Shown here in pieces: positions 51,810 through 61,000 of a DNA stretch of 64,000 bases. Origin of the DNA: Pseudomonas peradeniyensis (GTDB taxonomy: Bacteria; Pseudomonadota; Gammaproteobacteria; Pseudomonadales; Pseudomonadaceae); NCBI RefSeq assembly GCF_014268935.2, contig NZ_JABWRJ020000005.1:1-64000 (forward strand), in the 5' to 3' direction. The position numbers and the translations under genes were made by a program. Each line of letters begins with the position of its first letter. Position 1 is the stretch's first letter. The notes beneath the pieces are model-generated. The model searched no databases, was not told the origin of the DNA, and saw only the letters and a program-made list of their open reading frames with translations.

Positions 51810-53054
51810 TTAGAACTTGGCTTCCAGGTCGACCTGCAGGGTGTCGACGTCAGCATTGTTGTTCGGCAACTGCGACAGGTCGGTCTTGGCCATCAGGTAG
51901 GCCGCGCCCAGGGAGAAGTTCTTGTCGATCTCGTAGCCGACCTTGAATTTGTGGCCACGTGAACCTGTGAAACCGGCACCGAAGTCGGAGTCGGTGAACA
52001 GGCTGACCACGGCGTTGCGCTGTACGTCGCGGTAGTTGTAGTCCAGGCTCCAGGCGCCCAGCTTGGTCTTCAGACCCGCCAGCCAGGCCTTGTCCTCGCC
52101 GTCGGTGCTGTCGGTGTTCTTGACGAACTGACCATAGGCCGACAGCGGGATGGCGAAGCCGGTGAAGTCCACCTGGCCAAAGCCTTCGGCCAGGTTGAAC
52201 TCGGTGGTTGTGTTGCCGAAGCTGCGCAGCACGGCCGACTTCTTGTCGTTGTCAAAGCCGTAGAGGCTGCCGCCGACGGTGACCTTGACGCTGTCAGCCA
52301 GGTTGAACTTGGTGCCCAACTGGCCGTGGTACAGCTGCGCGTCGTGCTTGAACTGCACGCCGTCGCCGTCGACGTTGTCCTTGAGGGTGTAGTGACCGGC
52401 GCTGCCGAACACTTCGGCGCCGCCCAGGTTGGTCTTGTAGGTGACGGCCACGCCTTCCGGGTTGATGTCGCTGTCCCAGATGATGTCGCCCATGCTCACC
52501 CACGGCTGCAGCATCTTGCCGCCGATCAGGTGCAGGTTCGGCACGGCGGTCGGGTGCCAGTCGAGGTAGGCGAGGTCCACCCACAGCGATTTCTTGTCGA
52601 AGTAGTTGTCCAGGCTCTGGTTGGTCGAACGGGCGTCCGAGCTGCTGCCGGTGGCCACGCGAATGCCGGCGTCGACCTGCGGGTTGATCTCGCTGTAGAA
52701 ACCGACGCGGGCACGCACACGCTCGCGGTCCTGGTTGCCACTGCGGCTGTTGGGGTTGTCGACGTTGACGTCTTCGTAGCGCAGACGCACGTCACCTTTG
52801 ATCTGGGTCTTGGCGGCCCATGCCACTTTTTGTTCGAAGGAGCTCAGGCGCTCGGACTGGGCTTTCTGGTCGGCCTTTTCCTTGGTTTCCTTTGCCAGGT
52901 CGCCCTGCAGTTCGGTGTACTGCGCCTGGTTGATCGAGCCGTTGGCGCGGAGTATTTCGAGCAGCTTGGCGTCGACAGCAGCACTGGCCGGAGTACTCAG
53001 AGCCAGCATCATGCCGGTGAGGCTCACTCCGGTAAGTGTAGAAACAAGACGCAT
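51810..53054 (-). CDS. Putative outer-membrane porin
   Basis: A 414-residue protein. Signal peptide 1-25 (LTGVSLTGMMLALSTPASA). A short coiled coil follows (about 30-75; LRANGSINQAQYTELQ, KETKEKADQKAQ), then amphipathic beta strands of a barrel and a C-terminal Phe (DLEAKF), the outer-membrane assembly signal. This order fits the Porin_5 ('putative porin') family. The start at 53054 has a GGGAGAACC site and the signal peptide. A strong terminator follows, so it is monocistronic. Confidence 0.85.
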   Translation of the reverse strand: MRLVSTLTGVSLTGMMLALSTPASAAVDAKLLEILRANGSINQAQYTELQGDLAKETKEKADQKAQSERLSSFEQKVAWAAKTQIKGDVRLRYEDVNVDNPNSRSGNQDRERVRARVGFYSEINPQVDAGIRVATGSSSDARSTNQSLDNYFDKKSLWVDLAYLDWHPTAVPNLHLIGGKMLQPWVSMGDIIWDSDINPEGVAVTYKTNLGGAEVFGSAGHYTLKDNVDGDGVQFKHDAQLYHGQLGTKFNLADSVKVTVGGSLYGFDNDKKSAVLRSFGNTTTEFNLAEGFGQVDFTGFAIPLSAYGQFVKNTDSTDGEDKAWLAGLKTKLGAWSLDYNYRDVQRNAVVSLFTDSDFGAGFTGSRGHKFKVGYEIDKNFSLGAAYLMAKTDLSQLPNNNADVDTLQVDLEAKF

Positions 53055-53293
53055 AAGGTTCTCCCTGTTGGAAAAAGTGGGGAGGCTCAAGCGCCCGCCC
53101 CCGAGTTGGCATGTCTTCGGAAAGGGCCTGACTAGACAGGTTCTGGGGTTCCGGAAAACAGGCGCAAGTATTGCGGGGGGGAATGACAGAATAATGTCCG
53201 AATAGTGGCACTGTTGTTAAGTAAACAGGCCGTCATTTGTGTGTCACGGCGGCTTTGGCAATACTGGCGCCCTGTCCATAGCGAGTTGCAACC

Positions 53294-54421
53294 GTGATCA
53301 GCCTTCACAGCCTTGCCCACCTGCGCGACCTGCCGGCGACCACCTGGGACGCGCTGGTGCCCGACGGGCAGCCGTTCCTGCGCCACGCCTTTCTCAGTGC
53401 CATGGAAGACAGTGGCAGCGTGGTGCCCGACACCGGCTGGGCCGCCGAACACCTGGTGCTGGAGCGCGATGGCGAGGTGCGGGCGCTGCTGCCGGCCTAC
53501 CGCAAGTGGCATTCGTTCGGCGAGTACGTGTTCGACCATGGTTGGGCCGATGCCTGCGAGCGCGCAGGCATCGCGTATTACCCCAAGCTGCTCGGCGCGG
53601 TGCCGTTCAGCCCGGTCGCCGGGCCGCGTCTGCTGGCCGCCGATCCAGCCGATGGCCTGCTGCTGTTGCAGGCGATTCCCGAGTACCTGGGCAAGGGGGG
53701 GCTGTCGGGGGCGCACATCAATTTCACCGACAGCGTGCTGGACGTGGCCATCGCCGGCCAGCCGGGCTGGCTGGAGCGCCTGGGTTGCCAGTTCCACTGG
53801 CGCAACCGCGGTTACCGGGACTTCCAGGATTTTCTCGACACCCTCAGCTCACGCAAGCGCAAGCAGATGCGCAAGGAGCGCGAGCAGGTGGCGGGGCAGG
53901 GGATCGATTTCGCCTGGTACCGCGGCGATGAGCTGAGCGAGGCACAGTGGGACTTCGTCTACCGCTGCTATGCCAACACCTATGCCGTGCGGCGACGGGC
54001 GCCGTACCTGACCCGCGAGTTCTTCAGCCTGGTGGCCGAGCGCATGCCCGAGGCGATTCGCGTGGTGATTGCCCGGCAGCAAGAGCGCGAGGTGGCGATG
54101 GCCTTCAGCCTGGTGGGGGGCGACAGCCTGTATGGCCGCTACTGGGGTTGCCTGGACGAATTCGACCGTCTGCATTTCGAGACCTGTTTCTACCAGGGCA
54201 TGGACTTCGCGATCGGCGAAGGCCTGCAGCGCTTCGATGCCGGTGCCCAGGGCGAGCACAAGCTGATTCGCGGGTTTGAGCCTGTGATCACGCGGTCGTG
54301 GCATTACCTGCTGCACCCGGGGTTGCGCCGGGCGGTCGCGGACTTCCTGGGCCAGGAGCGCGAAGGGGTGATGGCCTACGCCGAGGAGGCGCGGGGGATG
54401 TTGCCGTATCGTCAGGTTTGA
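53294..54421 (+). CDS. FemAB-like GNAT peptide/aminoacyl transferase (DUF482)
   Basis: A 375-residue cytoplasmic protein with two GNAT-like halves. Family features are the YVFDHGWADA region, a Lys/Arg-rich stretch LSSRKRKQMRKEREQ (about 185-199), HFETCFYQGMDFAI and a C-terminal GFEPVITRSWHYL. Such proteins resemble FemABX transferases, which add amino acids to peptidoglycan precursors, but the substrate in Pseudomonas is unknown. It starts at a GTG (53294). It is divergent from the porin gene over 239 bp. Confidence 0.85.
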   Translation: MISLHSLAHLRDLPATTWDALVPDGQPFLRHAFLSAMEDSGSVVPDTGWAAEHLVLERDGEVRALLPAYRKWHSFGEYVFDHGWADACERAGIAYYPKLLGAVPFSPVAGPRLLAADPADGLLLLQAIPEYLGKGGLSGAHINFTDSVLDVAIAGQPGWLERLGCQFHWRNRGYRDFQDFLDTLSSRKRKQMRKEREQVAGQGIDFAWYRGDELSEAQWDFVYRCYANTYAVRRRAPYLTREFFSLVAERMPEAIRVVIARQQEREVAMAFSLVGGDSLYGRYWGCLDEFDRLHFETCFYQGMDFAIGEGLQRFDAGAQGEHKLIRGFEPVITRSWHYLLHPGLRRAVADFLGQEREGVMAYAEEARGMLPYRQV

Positions 54422-54446
54422 CTGCCTTTGCGTGGGAGAGCGGGGG

Positions 54447-54519
54447 CGTGGGAGCGGGCTTGCCCCGCGATAGCGTCCATCCCGGTCATCGCCATCGCGG
54501 GTTAAGCCCGCTCCCACGA
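54447..54519. repeat. BIME (inverted REP pair)
   Basis: GTGGGAGCGGGCTTGCCCCGCGATAGCG and GCCATCGCGGGTTAAGCCCGC inverted, between the convergent FemAB-like and ABC transporter genes. Confidence 0.88.
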
Positions 54520-54541
54520 ACACCCGCCCATCAAACCTGCG

Positions 54542-56374
54542 TCAATCGACCCCGACAAACCCCCCGGTCTGGTGATGCCACAACCGCGCATACAACCCGC
54601 GCTGTGCCAGTAGCTCGGCATGGCTGCCGCTTTCGACGATATGCCCCTTGTCCAGCACGATCAGCCGGTCCATGCGGGCGATGGTCGACAGGCGGTGGGC
54701 GATGGCGATCACCGTCTTGCCCTGCATCAGCGTCTCCAGGCTTTCCTGGATCGCCGCCTCGACCTCCGAGTCCAGCGCCGAGGTGGCCTCGTCCATGATC
54801 AGGATCGGCGCGTTCTTCAGCAGTACCCGGGCAATGGCGATGCGTTGGCGCTGGCCGCCGGAGAGCTTGACGCCGCGCTCCCCGACATGGGCGTCGAAGC
54901 CGGTGCGGCCCTGGGCATCGGACAGCTGCGGGATGAACTCGTCGGCCCGGGCCCGGCGTACCGCCTCCCAGACCTCCTCGTCGCTGGCCTGCGGCCGGCC
55001 GTACAGCAGGTTGTCGCGGATCGAGCGGTGCAGCAGCGAGGTGTCCTGGGTGATCATGCCGATCTGCGCGCGCAGGCTGGCCTGGTTGACCTCGGCGATG
55101 TCCTGGCCGTCGATGAGGATGCGCCCGCTGTCGATGTCGTACAGGCGCAGCAGCAGGTTGACCAGGGTCGACTTGCCGGCGCCGGACGGGCCGATCAGGC
55201 CGATCTTCTCGCCAGGGCGGATGTCCAGGTTCAGGGCATCGATCACCTTGCTGCCCTTGCCATAGTGGAAGTCGACATGGTCGAAACGCACCACCCCGCG
55301 GCTGACCTTGAGCGCCGGGGCGTCGGGCCTGTCGCTGACAGTGACCGGCTGGGCGATGGTCTGCAGGCCGTCTTGGACCATGCCGATGTTCTCGAAGATG
55401 CCGTTGACCACCCACATGATCCAGCCGGACATGTTGACGATGCGGATCACCAGGCCCGTGGCCAGGGCGATGGCGCCGACGCTGATCAGCGACTGGCTCC
55501 ACAGCCACAGGGCAAGGCCGGTGGTGGTGACCACCAGCAGGCCGTTCAGCGAGGTGATGACCACGTCCATGCTGGTGATCACCCGCGAGGCCAGCTGGGT
55601 CTTCTCGGTCTGCTCGCTGATCGCCTCGCGGGCGTACTGCTGCTCGTAGTCGGTGTGGGCGAACAGCTTGAGCGTGGCGATGTTGGTGTAGCCATCGACG
55701 ATGCGGCCCATCAGCTTGGAGCGGGCGTCGGAGGAGATCACCGAGCGCTCCTTCACCCGTGGCACGAAGTAGTACAGCGCACCGATGTAGCAGACGATCC
55801 ACACCAGCAGCGGCAGCATCAGCCGCCAGTCGGCCTCGGCGAACAGTACCAGCGCACTGATGGCGTAGATCAGCACATGCCACAGCGCGTCCACCGCCTG
55901 CACCGCCGAATCGCGCAGGGAGTTGCCGGTCTGCATGATGCGCTGGGCGATGCGCCCGGCGAAGTCGCTCTGGAAGAAGTTCAGGCTCTGCTTGAGCACG
56001 TAGGTATGGTTTTGCCAGCGGATCAGGCTGGTCATGCCCGGGCTGATGGTCTGGTGCACCAGCAGGTCGTGCAGGCCGAAGAACACCGGCCGCAGCACCA
56101 GCACCACCACCAGCATCCAGATCAGCTCGCCGCTGTGCTCGCTGAAGAAGTTGGCGTTGGGCGTGCCCTGGGCCAGGTCGATGATCCGGCTCAGGTAGCT
56201 GAACAGCGCCACCTCGATCAGCGAGGCGACCAGGCCGACGATCAGCAGGGCAAGGAAACTCGGCCACACCTGGCGCAGGTAATAGAGATAGAAGGGCCAG
56301 ACCTTGCCGGGAGGCGCCTCGCTGGGCGCCTCGCGGAAGATATCGATCAACTGCTCGAAACGACGGTACAGCAT
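54542..56374 (-). CDS. ABC exporter, fused permease and ATPase
   Basis: A 610-residue half-transporter. Six transmembrane helices span about 25-320. The nucleotide-binding domain has Walker A GPSGAGKST (near 395), the signature LSGGQRQRI (near 503), Walker B ILIMDEATSALD and an AHRLST switch His. It belongs to the MsbA/multidrug-type exporter group, but the substrate is not clear. I chose the ATG at 56374 because the AGGAG site is directly against an upstream GTG (56386) and so cannot serve it. Confidence 0.87.
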   Translation of the reverse strand: MLYRRFEQLIDIFREAPSEAPPGKVWPFYLYYLRQVWPSFLALLIVGLVASLIEVALFSYLSRIIDLAQGTPNANFFSEHSGELIWMLVVVLVLRPVFFGLHDLLVHQTISPGMTSLIRWQNHTYVLKQSLNFFQSDFAGRIAQRIMQTGNSLRDSAVQAVDALWHVLIYAISALVLFAEADWRLMLPLLVWIVCYIGALYYFVPRVKERSVISSDARSKLMGRIVDGYTNIATLKLFAHTDYEQQYAREAISEQTEKTQLASRVITSMDVVITSLNGLLVVTTTGLALWLWSQSLISVGAIALATGLVIRIVNMSGWIMWVVNGIFENIGMVQDGLQTIAQPVTVSDRPDAPALKVSRGVVRFDHVDFHYGKGSKVIDALNLDIRPGEKIGLIGPSGAGKSTLVNLLLRLYDIDSGRILIDGQDIAEVNQASLRAQIGMITQDTSLLHRSIRDNLLYGRPQASDEEVWEAVRRARADEFIPQLSDAQGRTGFDAHVGERGVKLSGGQRQRIAIARVLLKNAPILIMDEATSALDSEVEAAIQESLETLMQGKTVIAIAHRLSTIARMDRLIVLDKGHIVESGSHAELLAQRGLYARLWHHQTGGFVGVD

Positions 56375-56425
56375 GGGTGACGACACTCCTGTTCGACCCG
56401 ACTCACGTCCCTGTGCGGCGCGGGA

Positions 56426-56983
56426 TCAATCGATGCGTTTGGCCGACTTGATGTAGACCGGATCCGCCGGCACATCGCGCATGCCTTTCTTGACGGTGGT
56501 CGGCGAGTTGACGATCTGGTCGACCACCTCCATGCCCTTGGTGACCTTGCCGAACACCGCGTAGCCACGGTCGCGGCCCGGGTTGAGGAAATCGTTGTCG
56601 GCGACGTTGATGAAGAACTGGCTGGTGGCCGAGTTCGGGTCGGAGGTACGGGCCATGGACAGGGTGCCGCGGGTGTTCTGCAGGCCGTTGCTCGCTTCGT
56701 TGCGGATCGGGTCCTTGGTGCTCTTCTGCACCATCTGGTCGGTGAAGCCGCCGCCCTGGACCATGAAGCCCGGGATCACGCGGTGGAAGATGGTGTTGTT
56801 GTAGAAACCGCTGTCCACGTACTGGAGGAAATTCTTGGTACTGATCGGCGCTTTTTCTGCGTTCAGCTCGATCTCGATCTTGCCGAAGCTGGTGACCAGC
56901 TCAACGTGCGGGGTCTTGTCGGAGGCCATGACGCTGGTGGCGAAGGCGACCGAGCAGGCGGTGAGCAGAAATTTTTTCAGCAT
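56426..56983 (-). CDS. ppiA: Periplasmic peptidyl-prolyl cis-trans isomerase (cyclophilin)
   Basis: A 185-residue cyclophilin that speeds proline isomerisation in secreted proteins. Signal peptide 1-20 (LLTACSVAFATSVMA). Catalytic-site segments are FHRVIPGFMVQGG (about 65-77, with the key Arg and Phe), TRGTLSMAR and ATSQFFINVADN. The symbol is by family and location. It overlaps the 3' end of the alpha/beta hydrolase gene by 7 bp and lies upstream of the ABC exporter gene, so these three may be one transcript. Confidence 0.9.
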   Translation of the reverse strand: MLKKFLLTACSVAFATSVMASDKTPHVELVTSFGKIEIELNAEKAPISTKNFLQYVDSGFYNNTIFHRVIPGFMVQGGGFTDQMVQKSTKDPIRNEASNGLQNTRGTLSMARTSDPNSATSQFFINVADNDFLNPGRDRGYAVFGKVTKGMEVVDQIVNSPTTVKKGMRDVPADPVYIKSAKRID

Positions 56984-57789
56984 GGGCTCAAAGATCCTTG
57001 AGAGGTGGAAGCGGCTGCGAGGAACTGCAGCACGGTACGGTTGAAGACTTCAGGTTGATCCAGGGGCGTAGCGTGCCGCGAATCGTCGATGACCGCCAGT
57101 CTGGCGTTGGGCATCAGGGCGACGTAACGCTCCTTCAGTTGTATCGGTGTGTAATCGTGGTCGGCGGCGATCACCAGGGTGGGACAGCGGATCTGGCCAA
57201 TGCGTTCCTGCACGCCCCAGTCGACGATGGCGTCGAAGCTTTTCAAATAGGCACGCTTGTCGTTGCGCGCCCAGCGCTCGGCCATCTTGCGCCGAAGTTC
57301 GGCCTGCTCCGGCTTGGGGAACAGCCGCGCGGCCAGGCCCTTGCCGACGGTCTCGACGCTGAGCAGGCGCGCCAGGCCCCAGCGCTTGAGCCACCAGATC
57401 CAGTCGCTGCGGGTGCGGCGCTTGACCTCGGGGGCGCTGTTGACGATGCACAGGCTGCGCAGCCAGTCGGGGTGGTCGACGGCAAACTGGAAGCCGAGCA
57501 TGCCGCCCATGGACAGGCCGACGAAGTGCACCGGGCCGGTGTCCAGATGGCGCAGCAGGGCCAATAGATCCTCGCTGAAGGTCTTTATCTGGTAGCCCGC
57601 GCGCGGCTTGGACGATTGCCCGTGGCCGCGGATGTCCATGAGGATCACCCGGTACTGGCGGCTGAGCTCGGGCACCTGCAGTTCCCAGTCCTGGCTGCTC
57701 GAACCCAGCCCGTGCAGCAGCACCAGGGGCTCGCCCTGGCCGTGTTCCTCGTAATGCAGCAGGCATCCGTCATGTTCGAAACAGGCCAT
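56977..57789 (-). CDS. Alpha/beta-fold hydrolase
   Basis: A 270-residue serine hydrolase. The nucleophile elbow is GLSMGG (Ser93), the oxyanion region is LLHGLGSSSQDW (24-35), the acid lies in AADHDYTP and the His in DDSRHATPLDQP. It resembles BioH and 3-oxoadipate enol-lactonase-like enzymes, but a specific substrate cannot be given. It sits between a LysR regulator and ppiA, 13 bp after the LysR gene, all on the minus strand. Confidence 0.84.
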   Translation of the reverse strand: MACFEHDGCLLHYEEHGQGEPLVLLHGLGSSSQDWELQVPELSRQYRVILMDIRGHGQSSKPRAGYQIKTFSEDLLALLRHLDTGPVHFVGLSMGGMLGFQFAVDHPDWLRSLCIVNSAPEVKRRTRSDWIWWLKRWGLARLLSVETVGKGLAARLFPKPEQAELRRKMAERWARNDKRAYLKSFDAIVDWGVQERIGQIRCPTLVIAADHDYTPIQLKERYVALMPNARLAVIDDSRHATPLDQPEVFNRTVLQFLAAASTSQGSLSPC

Positions 57790-57802
57790 GGGCGCGGTCC
57801 TC

Positions 57803-58726
57803 TCAGGCTTGCGGGGGGGCTGCGAAGGGCACGTCCAGCGGCGCGGTGTCGAAGTTGCGCAGCAGTTCGATAAGGATCTGCGTGGCCGGGCCCAGGGTCT
57901 TTTCCTTGCTCGAGTAAAGGTAGAACAGCGGATGGCGGCTGCCACCCTGATCCAGCGGCAGGGGCTTGAGCACGCCTTCGCGCAGCTCGCGCTCGATCAT
58001 GTGCCGGGGCAGCCAGGCAAAGCCCAGGCCGCTGCCGACGAAGGTCGCCGCGGTGCCCAGGCTGCCGACCGTCCAGCGCTGCTCGGCGCCGAGCCAGCCG
58101 ACATCGCGCGGCTGGGCCCGGCCCGAGTCGCGGATCACCACCTGCAGCTGGCTTTCCAGGTCCTGGAAGGTGATCTCGCGGCCCATGCGGTGCAGGGCGT
58201 GCTCGGGGTGGGCGACGGCGATGAACTCCACCGGGCTGAGTTCGGTGCCCAGGTAGCCGCCGATGTTGAAGCTGCTGATGGCAAGGTCGGCGATGCCTTC
58301 GTGCAGCACTTCCTCGACCCCGGACAGCACTTCTTCGCGCAGGCGTACCCGGCAGCCGCGGCTCTGCGGCATGAAGGCGGCCAGGGCGCGCACCAGGCGG
58401 GCGCTGGGGTAGGCGGCGTCGACCACCAGGCGCACCTCGGCCTCCCAACCTTGCTCCATGTGGTGAGCCAGGTCTTCCAGCTGGCTGGCCTGCTTGACCA
58501 GTTGCCGCGAACGGCGCAGCAGCACGCTGCCGGCCTCGGTCAGCACCGCCTTGCGCCCATCGATGCGCAGCAGCGGCACGCCCAGTTGCTCCTGCATCCG
58601 CGCCACGGTATAGCTCACCGACGACTGCGAACGGTGCAGGGCCTCGGCGGCCTGGGCGAACCCGCCGTGGTCGACCACCGCCTGCAGGGTCCGCCACTGA
58701 TCCAGGGTAACGCGCGGTGCTTTCAT
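57803..58726 (-). CDS. LysR-family transcriptional regulator
   Basis: A 307-residue LysR regulator with an N-terminal winged helix (about 8-65; GGFAQAAEALHRSQSSVSYTVARMQEQLG, read in parts) and a ligand domain. The ATG at 58726 is fixed by the family N-terminus and an AGGAG site. It precedes the alpha/beta hydrolase by 13 bp on the same strand and is divergent from a small periplasmic protein gene. Its target is not evident. Confidence 0.87.
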   Translation of the reverse strand: MKAPRVTLDQWRTLQAVVDHGGFAQAAEALHRSQSSVSYTVARMQEQLGVPLLRIDGRKAVLTEAGSVLLRRSRQLVKQASQLEDLAHHMEQGWEAEVRLVVDAAYPSARLVRALAAFMPQSRGCRVRLREEVLSGVEEVLHEGIADLAISSFNIGGYLGTELSPVEFIAVAHPEHALHRMGREITFQDLESQLQVVIRDSGRAQPRDVGWLGAEQRWTVGSLGTAATFVGSGLGFAWLPRHMIERELREGVLKPLPLDQGGSRHPLFYLYSSKEKTLGPATQILIELLRNFDTAPLDVPFAAPPQA

Positions 58727-58776
58727 CCAGGGCTCCTGTTGTCCTAAGCTGCGCTCTTCCCAAGGAGAGCGCCCGT

Positions 58777-59091
58777 ATGAAGAAATGTTGTGCGGCTTTG
58801 CTGTTGTGCCTGCCCCTCGGGGCCATGGCATATCCGATCGACGTGGAGAAGGACCTGACCGGGGTCAAGGTCGACTACACCGCCTACGACACGGCCTACG
58901 ACATCGGCTCGATCAGCCTCAACAACTATGGGCAGGTGCCGGCGGCGTGCAAGGTCACCTTCCGCAACGGCCCCGAGGCGCCACGGGTGCGCCGGGTCAA
59001 CGTGCCCGCCGGCAGGAGCGTGGATGTCACCGCCAAGTTCAACCGGCAGATCATCAAACTGCGCATCGTGCTCGACTGCAAAGCGGAATAA
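58777..59091 (+). CDS. Small conserved periplasmic protein
   Basis: A 104-residue protein. Signal peptide 1-18 (CCAALLLCLPLGAMA). The mature part is beta-rich, with two cysteines (AACKVTF and VLDCKAE) that probably form a disulfide. Homologues have been labelled 3-phosphoglycerate kinase in some genomes, which the sequence does not support, since there is no kinase motif and the size is far too small. A perfect AAGGAGAG site precedes the ATG. Confidence 0.8.
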   Translation: MKKCCAALLLCLPLGAMAYPIDVEKDLTGVKVDYTAYDTAYDIGSISLNNYGQVPAACKVTFRNGPEAPRVRRVNVPAGRSVDVTAKFNRQIIKLRIVLDCKAE

Positions 59092-59100
59092 AACAGATTA

Positions 59101-59149
59101 ATCGATAGGTTGATCCCACTTTTTACGCTTTTTTATCGATAGGTCAACC
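59101..59149. promoter_or_regulatory. Repeated operator-like sites upstream of azoR
   Basis: ATCGATAGGT occurs twice (59101-59110 and 59135-59144). The inner arms GGTTGA and TCAACC are also inverted with respect to each other. Between them lie TTGATC and an AT-rich stretch that may hold the -35 and -10 of azoR, so a regulator bound here could block the promoter. The regulator is not identified. Confidence 0.5.
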
Positions 59150-59202
59150 ACTAATCTCACCTCCATCGAATCGCCACCCTTTACCGCCGATGGAGGCACC
59201 CC

Positions 59203-59802
59203 ATGTCCCGCGTACTGATCATCGAAAGCAGCGCCCGCCAGCAGGATTCCGTTTCCCGTCAACTGACTCTGGACTTCATCCAGCAATGGCAAGCGGCGCA
59301 TCCGGCCGACGAGATCAAGGTGCGCGACCTGGCCGTGAACCCCGTGCCGCACCTGGACGCCAACCTGCTTGGCGGCTGGATGAAGCCCGAGGAACAGCGC
59401 AGCGCCGCCGAGCGTGAGGCGCTGGAGCGTTCCAACGCGCTGACCGACGAACTGCTGGCTGCCGACGTGCTGGTGATGGCCGCGCCGATGTACAACTTCA
59501 CCATCCCCAGCACTTTGAAATCTTGGCTGGACCACGTGCTGCGCGCCGGCATCACCTTCAAGTACACCCCGACCGGGCCGCAGGGCCTGCTCAACGGCAA
59601 GCGCGCCATCGTCCTGACCGCCCGCGGCGGCATCCATGCCGGTGCCAGCAGCGACCACCAGGAACCCTACCTGCGCCAGGTGATGGCCTTCATCGGCATC
59701 CACGATGTGGACTTCATCCACGCCGAAGGCCTGAACATGAGCGGCGAGTTCCACGAGAAGGGCCTGAACCAGGCCAAGGCCAGGCTGGCCGCGGTGGCCT
59801 GA
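59203..59802 (+). CDS. azoR: FMN-dependent NADH-azoreductase
   Basis: A 199-residue flavodoxin-like enzyme that reduces quinones and azo dyes with NADH. FMN-binding segments are ESSARQQDSVSRQLT (about 7-21), APMYNFTIPSTLKSWLDHVLRAG (about 92-114, read in parts) and TARGGIH (about 143-149). It is dimeric in the family. The ATG follows a GGAGGCACCCC site. It ends at a strong terminator, and direct repeats upstream suggest inducible control. Confidence 0.92.
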   Translation: MSRVLIIESSARQQDSVSRQLTLDFIQQWQAAHPADEIKVRDLAVNPVPHLDANLLGGWMKPEEQRSAAEREALERSNALTDELLAADVLVMAAPMYNFTIPSTLKSWLDHVLRAGITFKYTPTGPQGLLNGKRAIVLTARGGIHAGASSDHQEPYLRQVMAFIGIHDVDFIHAEGLNMSGEFHEKGLNQAKARLAAVA

Positions 59803-59853
59803 ACCGCGACGAATTCCCAACCCTGACACCTTGTTGCTCCTTTGGGTGTGCCT

Positions 59854-59882
59854 GCCCGGCCAGTTCATGGCCGGGCTTTTTT
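59854..59882 (+). terminator. Rho-independent terminator after azoR
   Basis: GCCCGGCCAGTTCATGGCCGGGC forms a 9 bp stem and is followed by six T residues, 52 bp after the azoR stop codon. Confidence 0.93.
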
Positions 59883-59910
59883 ATGCTCGTAACAACGACG
59901 TGGGAGAACG

Positions 59911-60000
59911 GCGTGGGAGCGGGCTTGCCCCGCGATAGCGCCAGATCGGTCGATGATGTTTGCCGGGCCTGTGCCATCGCGGGGCAAGCCCGCTCCCACG
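59911..60000. repeat. BIME (inverted REP pair)
   Basis: GTGGGAGCGGGCTTGCCCCGCGATAGCG and GCCATCGCGGGGCAAGCCCGC inverted, about 37 bp apart, between azoR and the DMT permease gene. Confidence 0.88.
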
Positions 60001-60124
60001 CATATCCGCCAGGCGAGCGTGCAACAAAGGAGGGCGGAGACCCCAAGCACCCCCACAATCCCCATGGTTGAACTGCCCAGGCCCAACCCGCTAAGGTCCC
60101 CGCCTTGATCCACGAGGGCCAACC

Positions 60125-60997
60125 ATGGGCTACCTGATAATCGTCGCGCTGATCCAGGCGTACTCCTTCAACCTGATCGGTGAATACCTGGCCGGCCACG
60201 TCGACAGCTACTTCGCCGTGCTGGTCCGGGTGCTGCTGGCCGGCCTGGTGTTCCTGCCGCTGACCCGCTGGCGCCAGGTCGAGCCGCGCTTCATGCGTTC
60301 GATGCTGCTGATCGGCGCGTTGCAGTACGGCATCACCTATGTCTGCCTGTACCTCAGCTTCCGCGTGCTGACGGTGCCGGAGGTGCTACTGTTCACCATC
60401 CTCACCCCGCTGCATGTCACCTTGATCGAGGATGCCCTGAATCGGCGCTTCAATCCCTGGGCGCTGCTCGCTGCCCTGGTGGCGGTGGCCGGCGCGGCGG
60501 TGATCCGCTTCGACACGGTCACCGGTGAGTTCTTCATGGGCTTCCTGTTGCTGCAACTGGCCAACTTCACCTACGCCGCCGGCCAGGTGATGTACCGTCA
60601 CCTGGTGGCCCGTCACCCCAGCGACCTGCCGCACTATCGCCGGTTCGGCTATTTCTACCTGGGCGCGTTGCTGGTGGTGTTGCCGGCCTTCCTGCTGTTC
60701 GGCAATGCCGAGCACCTGCCGAGCACCGACACCCAGTGGCTGGTGTTGTTGTTCCTGGGCCTGTGTCCGACGGCGCTAGGGTTGTACTGGTGGAACAAGG
60801 GCGCCTGCCTGGTCTCCGGCGGCACCCTGGCGGTGATGAACAACCTGCATGTGCCGGTGGGCTTGTTGCTCAACCTGCTGATCTGGAACCAGGACGAACC
60901 GCTCGGGCGCCTGGCCATTGGCGGTTCGGTGATCCTGGCGTCGGTGTGGTTGAGCCGCTTGGGTGGCCAGCGCGCGAGGCTGCCGGGAGCAGCCTGA
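60125..60997 (+). CDS. EamA/DMT family transporter (carboxylate/amino-acid type)
   Basis: A 290-residue permease of about ten helices. The N-terminus (GYLIIVALIQAYSFNLIGEYLAG) and FRVLTVPEVLLFTILTPLHVTLIEDALNRRF (read in parts) resemble the carboxylate/amino-acid/amine transporter branch. Its substrate is unknown. The stop codon is 4 bp from the stop of the convergent MFS gene. Confidence 0.84.
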   Translation: MGYLIIVALIQAYSFNLIGEYLAGHVDSYFAVLVRVLLAGLVFLPLTRWRQVEPRFMRSMLLIGALQYGITYVCLYLSFRVLTVPEVLLFTILTPLHVTLIEDALNRRFNPWALLAALVAVAGAAVIRFDTVTGEFFMGFLLLQLANFTYAAGQVMYRHLVARHPSDLPHYRRFGYFYLGALLVVLPAFLLFGNAEHLPSTDTQWLVLLFLGLCPTALGLYWWNKGACLVSGGTLAVMNNLHVPVGLLLNLLIWNQDEPLGRLAIGGSVILASVWLSRLGGQRARLPGAA

Positions 60998-61000
60998 GGC

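Noticed and set aside
58777..59091. A '3-phosphoglycerate kinase' label for the small periplasmic protein
   Set aside because: The protein is 104 residues long with a signal peptide and has no kinase motifs, so the label would be a carried-over error.
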